Shown one piece after another: positions 60,930 through 64,000 of a stretch of DNA of 64,000 bases. A program made the translations under genes and the position numbers. Under the pieces are notes generated by a model that did no database searches, was not told the origin of the DNA, and worked only from the letters and a program-made list of their open reading frames with translations. Each line of letters starts with the position of its first letter. The stretch's first letter is position 1. Origin of the DNA: Areca catechu (Eukaryota; Streptophyta; Magnoliopsida; Arecales; Arecaceae); NCBI GenBank assembly GCA_021397845.1, contig CM038050.1:10606471-10670470 (forward strand), in the 5' to 3' direction.

Positions 60930-61790
60930 TGTACAAAAGTGTTGGGGAGCAAATCCGGATCCAACTTGATACTGTCATGGCAGAAAGGGAACCATTACCA
61001 AGGAAGAGATGTAGGAGAAAAAGAAAGATTGCTTTATTCCTTTGGAGAAAAATCTTGTTACAACGAACAAGATAACACTTGACAGCCCTTCTGAAAACCC
61101 AAAAGCTTCTCATTGTCCCGCACGTCTTCTCTCTTGCAGGCCTCATGCCCCAAGAATCCACGTACGCCACGCACGGACAATACCTCAACGTGCGTCCCTT
61201 CTCCAAAGCCCCGTGAAACACTATCACGGCACAAGCCCTCCACATGATATCTCCCTCACATGCGCCTCTCTGCAGTCCATCATCATGGTCTCCCATGCGG
61301 ACTCCCTCACGTGTGGTCTCCAAGAAGCCTCCACCTTGGAACCATGAGCCAAGCCCCACGAACCAAGGCCTTCACGCTGATCTCTCCACGGTCTTCACAT
61401 GACCGTGAGATCCCAAAGGGGTCGGCCTCTTGGACCTTCCAACCGCATACCCCATCTTTTCATATTTATAGCACATGGGGGGTGTTGAAGCCTTTTTGGA
61501 TTGGGCGATTAATATTGGACTTCTTGTTGGACTACAACTACCTCTTGAATCTTGTTAGGATTCAATCACATTGGCGGTCAGGACTTGTCTTGGGCCAATA
61601 ACAAACTGATTAGGATACCTCACATGGTTGGGCTTCCTAATTGATTACAACCAACCAACTAACTAACCAATTGGCTAACCTTCTAACCAATTTAACAAAC
61701 CTGGACCCAACCCCATAATCCAATTGGGTTATGTTACAATCTCTAAAAAACTCCCCCCTTTCAAAGCCAACATAAAATTAATAATCCTTG
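60930..61790. other. GC-richer block, possible unclassified repeat
   Basis: Starts near tgttggggagcaaatcc and ends near aaaaaactccccccttt, with a TATA-like tatttatagc near 61460. It looks unlike its AT-rich surroundings and could be an LTR or other repeat, but there is no second copy in the window. Open frames here are in conflicting directions and have no known domain. Confidence 0.35.
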
Positions 61791-62411
61791 GGTCAAACCC
61801 CCTGACCCAACATGACTCAAAAGGGACCCTGGAAAAAAATCACAGAAAACCCTGGAATACCTCCAGGATAGCTTGGGACACGCCCCAAGCTCCAGGGATC
61901 GCCTCTAGCATCCCTGCCATGGTCTCCCAAGTCTCTCCAAGGCTTGGGAGCACCACACAAAACCCTACAAAAAAATGTATATGATGTGATAGATTTTAGA
62001 AAAATGTTATCATGAAGCCCATCGTAAGGTTGCAAGTTATATTCATGTGATTTTCTAGATATGTAGTTGTAAATAAATAGTTACAAAAGTTATACAAAAT
62101 GATTAAGGGATAATCATAACTTAGGTTTAACTGAATATGCAATTATGCTAGATGGCATCCTATCCCAATGGTAATAATGGGAACAATGTTACTAATTTAT
62201 AGCATTTTTTCAAAAGTGGTTGAAAGCAATCTATTCTTTGTAAATGACTATGTACTTTTATCTAGAATTCTCAAATAAGTCTATCTTTCAAGGTATTTGT
62301 TAAATTAATTTTGTATTTCTATGTTGATAAATAAAAAATTGTAATATTTTTTGTTTTCTTAAAATTTATTTTGTCATGTTATTTATTAGGCCGATTTAGT
62401 AGTTTGCTTTT

Positions 62412-62413
<2 letters not shown>
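61791..62413. other. AT-rich spacer
   Basis: No gene or repeat recognised. Confidence 0.5.

Positions 62414-62459
<46 letters not shown>
62414..62459. repeat. (AT)n microsatellite
   Basis: About 23 uninterrupted AT dinucleotides. Confidence 0.95.
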
Positions 62460-62462
<3 letters not shown>

Positions 62463-64000
62463 AACCCCTACAAGAGTTTGCTTTTGTTTTCTAATTATCA
62501 TGAGATCCTTTGCTTAGGACCAGGAGAGAGAGAAGAAAACTTATAGCTTTTTTTTACATATAAAAAAATATTTTATTTTACTTTATTTTTTTGTTTGAAG
62601 AAAGTGCTATAATGTTTACCTTTATTTTGCTTCTTTCACATCATCCTTGAATGGGTTTTTTCAAACAAAATTAGAAAAGCTCTACGCAGCATCATGCATA
62701 GGCTTTGTTTAAAAGGATTTTATATTTTATTTTCTATTTATATAACTCCAAGAAATCTCTTCGAGCTTTATATTTTTATAAACAAAAAAATAAATTTTGC
62801 TTATCCCTATCTCCCTACTATTTTTTTTCCAATTACTCAATCTTCTACGCAGCTTACCACCTCGTTATATAACTCATTATTTTACTATAGTAGTTACATG
62901 GCATCTATTCCGGCATCTTCTCTTCCCCTATTTACATAAAAAAGAGCTCCTAGCACTCTCCTCCATCAAGGTTAAAAAAAAGAAATTTAGAGTATTTTGT
63001 ATGAAAAAAGTTTAACTATAATTGTATTTTTGTAAAAAAAGACTTTTGTATTTATGTTCCATCTGAATCTTGATATAATATTAGTTTTTTCATGGAACAA
63101 TTAATTCGGGCAAACATATCAAAATTTTATATAGTACCTAATATTTAAAACAATCATAATTTTTGCTTATCACCATATTATTATTATAATTTATTATTTA
63201 ATTAAATTTTGTTGCATAATGTGGGTTACGTACTAGTAAATCATGAAATTTGTGGTTTTCTATAATTATAATTATACTCAATTTACATCTTTGATTGTGT
63301 TACGGGAATTCATAGAAATCTTGATGATCAAAGTGAAATTTTTTATATCTAGATAAATTTCGAGTTCTCCAAATTCATAATTTTTTCTTGCCTTTTATCA
63401 TTTCTCAATTTAGATTATTCTGCCTTTAAAAATGTTTGTTAAAATATGTTATGCAACCAAAATCATGCAATCAATGATAAAATAATATTTCCATCATCTC
63501 CTTTTCTTTAAACTATTAGTAAAATAGATGTCACTCTTTGTTTGTTATGACACACATTCTAGTGGACTCGATGCTAAAGCAATCTTGATAGCAACATTGC
63601 AAATGTCATATCTATCATACGGAGAATAGTAAAAATGCACATCTAAAACTTCTTATTTGCTTAGTATTAGTACTTTTGGATTTGTCAATTGTTAATTATT
63701 TGATAGGAAAAATATCTTGAATTTGTAAAATTTATTTTAATTTCTACCCATAAGAGATTAGAATGACAGTCTTGTTATCATTCAATCTCCATTATATGAA
63801 GGTGTCCACACAAGTGAATCTAGATGCTTTGAAATAGTGAGGTAAAGGAATAGCAGGCATGATATAGTTTCATTCTTAAAAATAACTTAAAGATACCCTA
63901 GATTGAGCATATGACCTAAGCCAGTGGTTGGAAACTTGCAATGATGCCATGGTAACAGTTTGGTATCTTCACATCAAAATAAAATAAAATAAAGATAAAA
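62460..64000. other. AT-rich spacer to the window end
   Basis: No supported gene. Short open frames near 62694-63015 are compositionally AT-driven and have no recognisable domain. Confidence 0.5.

Noticed and set aside
60925..61601. Overlapping frames of 101-144 codons on both strands
   Set aside because: Conflicting directions and no recognisable domain; the block looks like non-coding repeat sequence.

Overview
The window is plant nuclear DNA. It holds intron-bearing genes with GT-AG splice sites, GC-rich first exons of monocot style, and a dense load of Ty3/gypsy LTR retrotransposons of the Tat type. A monocot is well supported; a palm-like genome is a guess. Only two host genes are convincing, and both lie on the minus strand: a complete six-exon pyruvate decarboxylase gene (1919-4277, 605 aa) and a complete five-exon FCF2-type pre-rRNA processing gene (34046-36726, 198 aa). 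No tRNA, rRNA or CRISPR was seen.

Layout. 1-720: the 3' LTR of a Tat-like element cut by the left window edge (family C). 1919-4277: PDC. 5556-16877: Tat-A, a complete but frameshifted element with two LTRs and a 5-bp target duplication. 16883-19393: AT-rich spacer. 19394-31190: Tat-B1, complete in structure, with many stops. 31487-33193: a long inverted-repeat (foldback) element. 34046-36726: FCF2. 36890-39070: local duplications and AT-rich spacer. 40328-41817: a 3' LTR of family B on the minus strand (LTR-a), followed by 84 bp of internal sequence. 41902-58592: Tat-B2 on the minus strand, split by a degenerate hAT transposon at 50628-55420. 58656-58930: a fragment of another Tat LTR. 58931-64000: AT-rich spacer with simple repeats and no supported gene.

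The three Tat copies share one design: LTR with a U3 minisatellite, a PBS starting gattgg, gag, protease, RT, two RNase H domains (gypsy type, then archaeal type), integrase, a tandem array, and an antisense gene whose product has a 'putative gypsy type transposon' domain and a coiled coil. None is autonomous now. Tat-B1 and Tat-B2 belong to one family and lie in opposite orientation around the FCF2 gene. The most interesting signals are the conserved antisense gene, the fixed 69-bp spacing of a G-box and TATA box in two LTR families, a short motif shared by the LTRs of several families, stop codons that fit CAG-to-TAG decay, and the foldback element.
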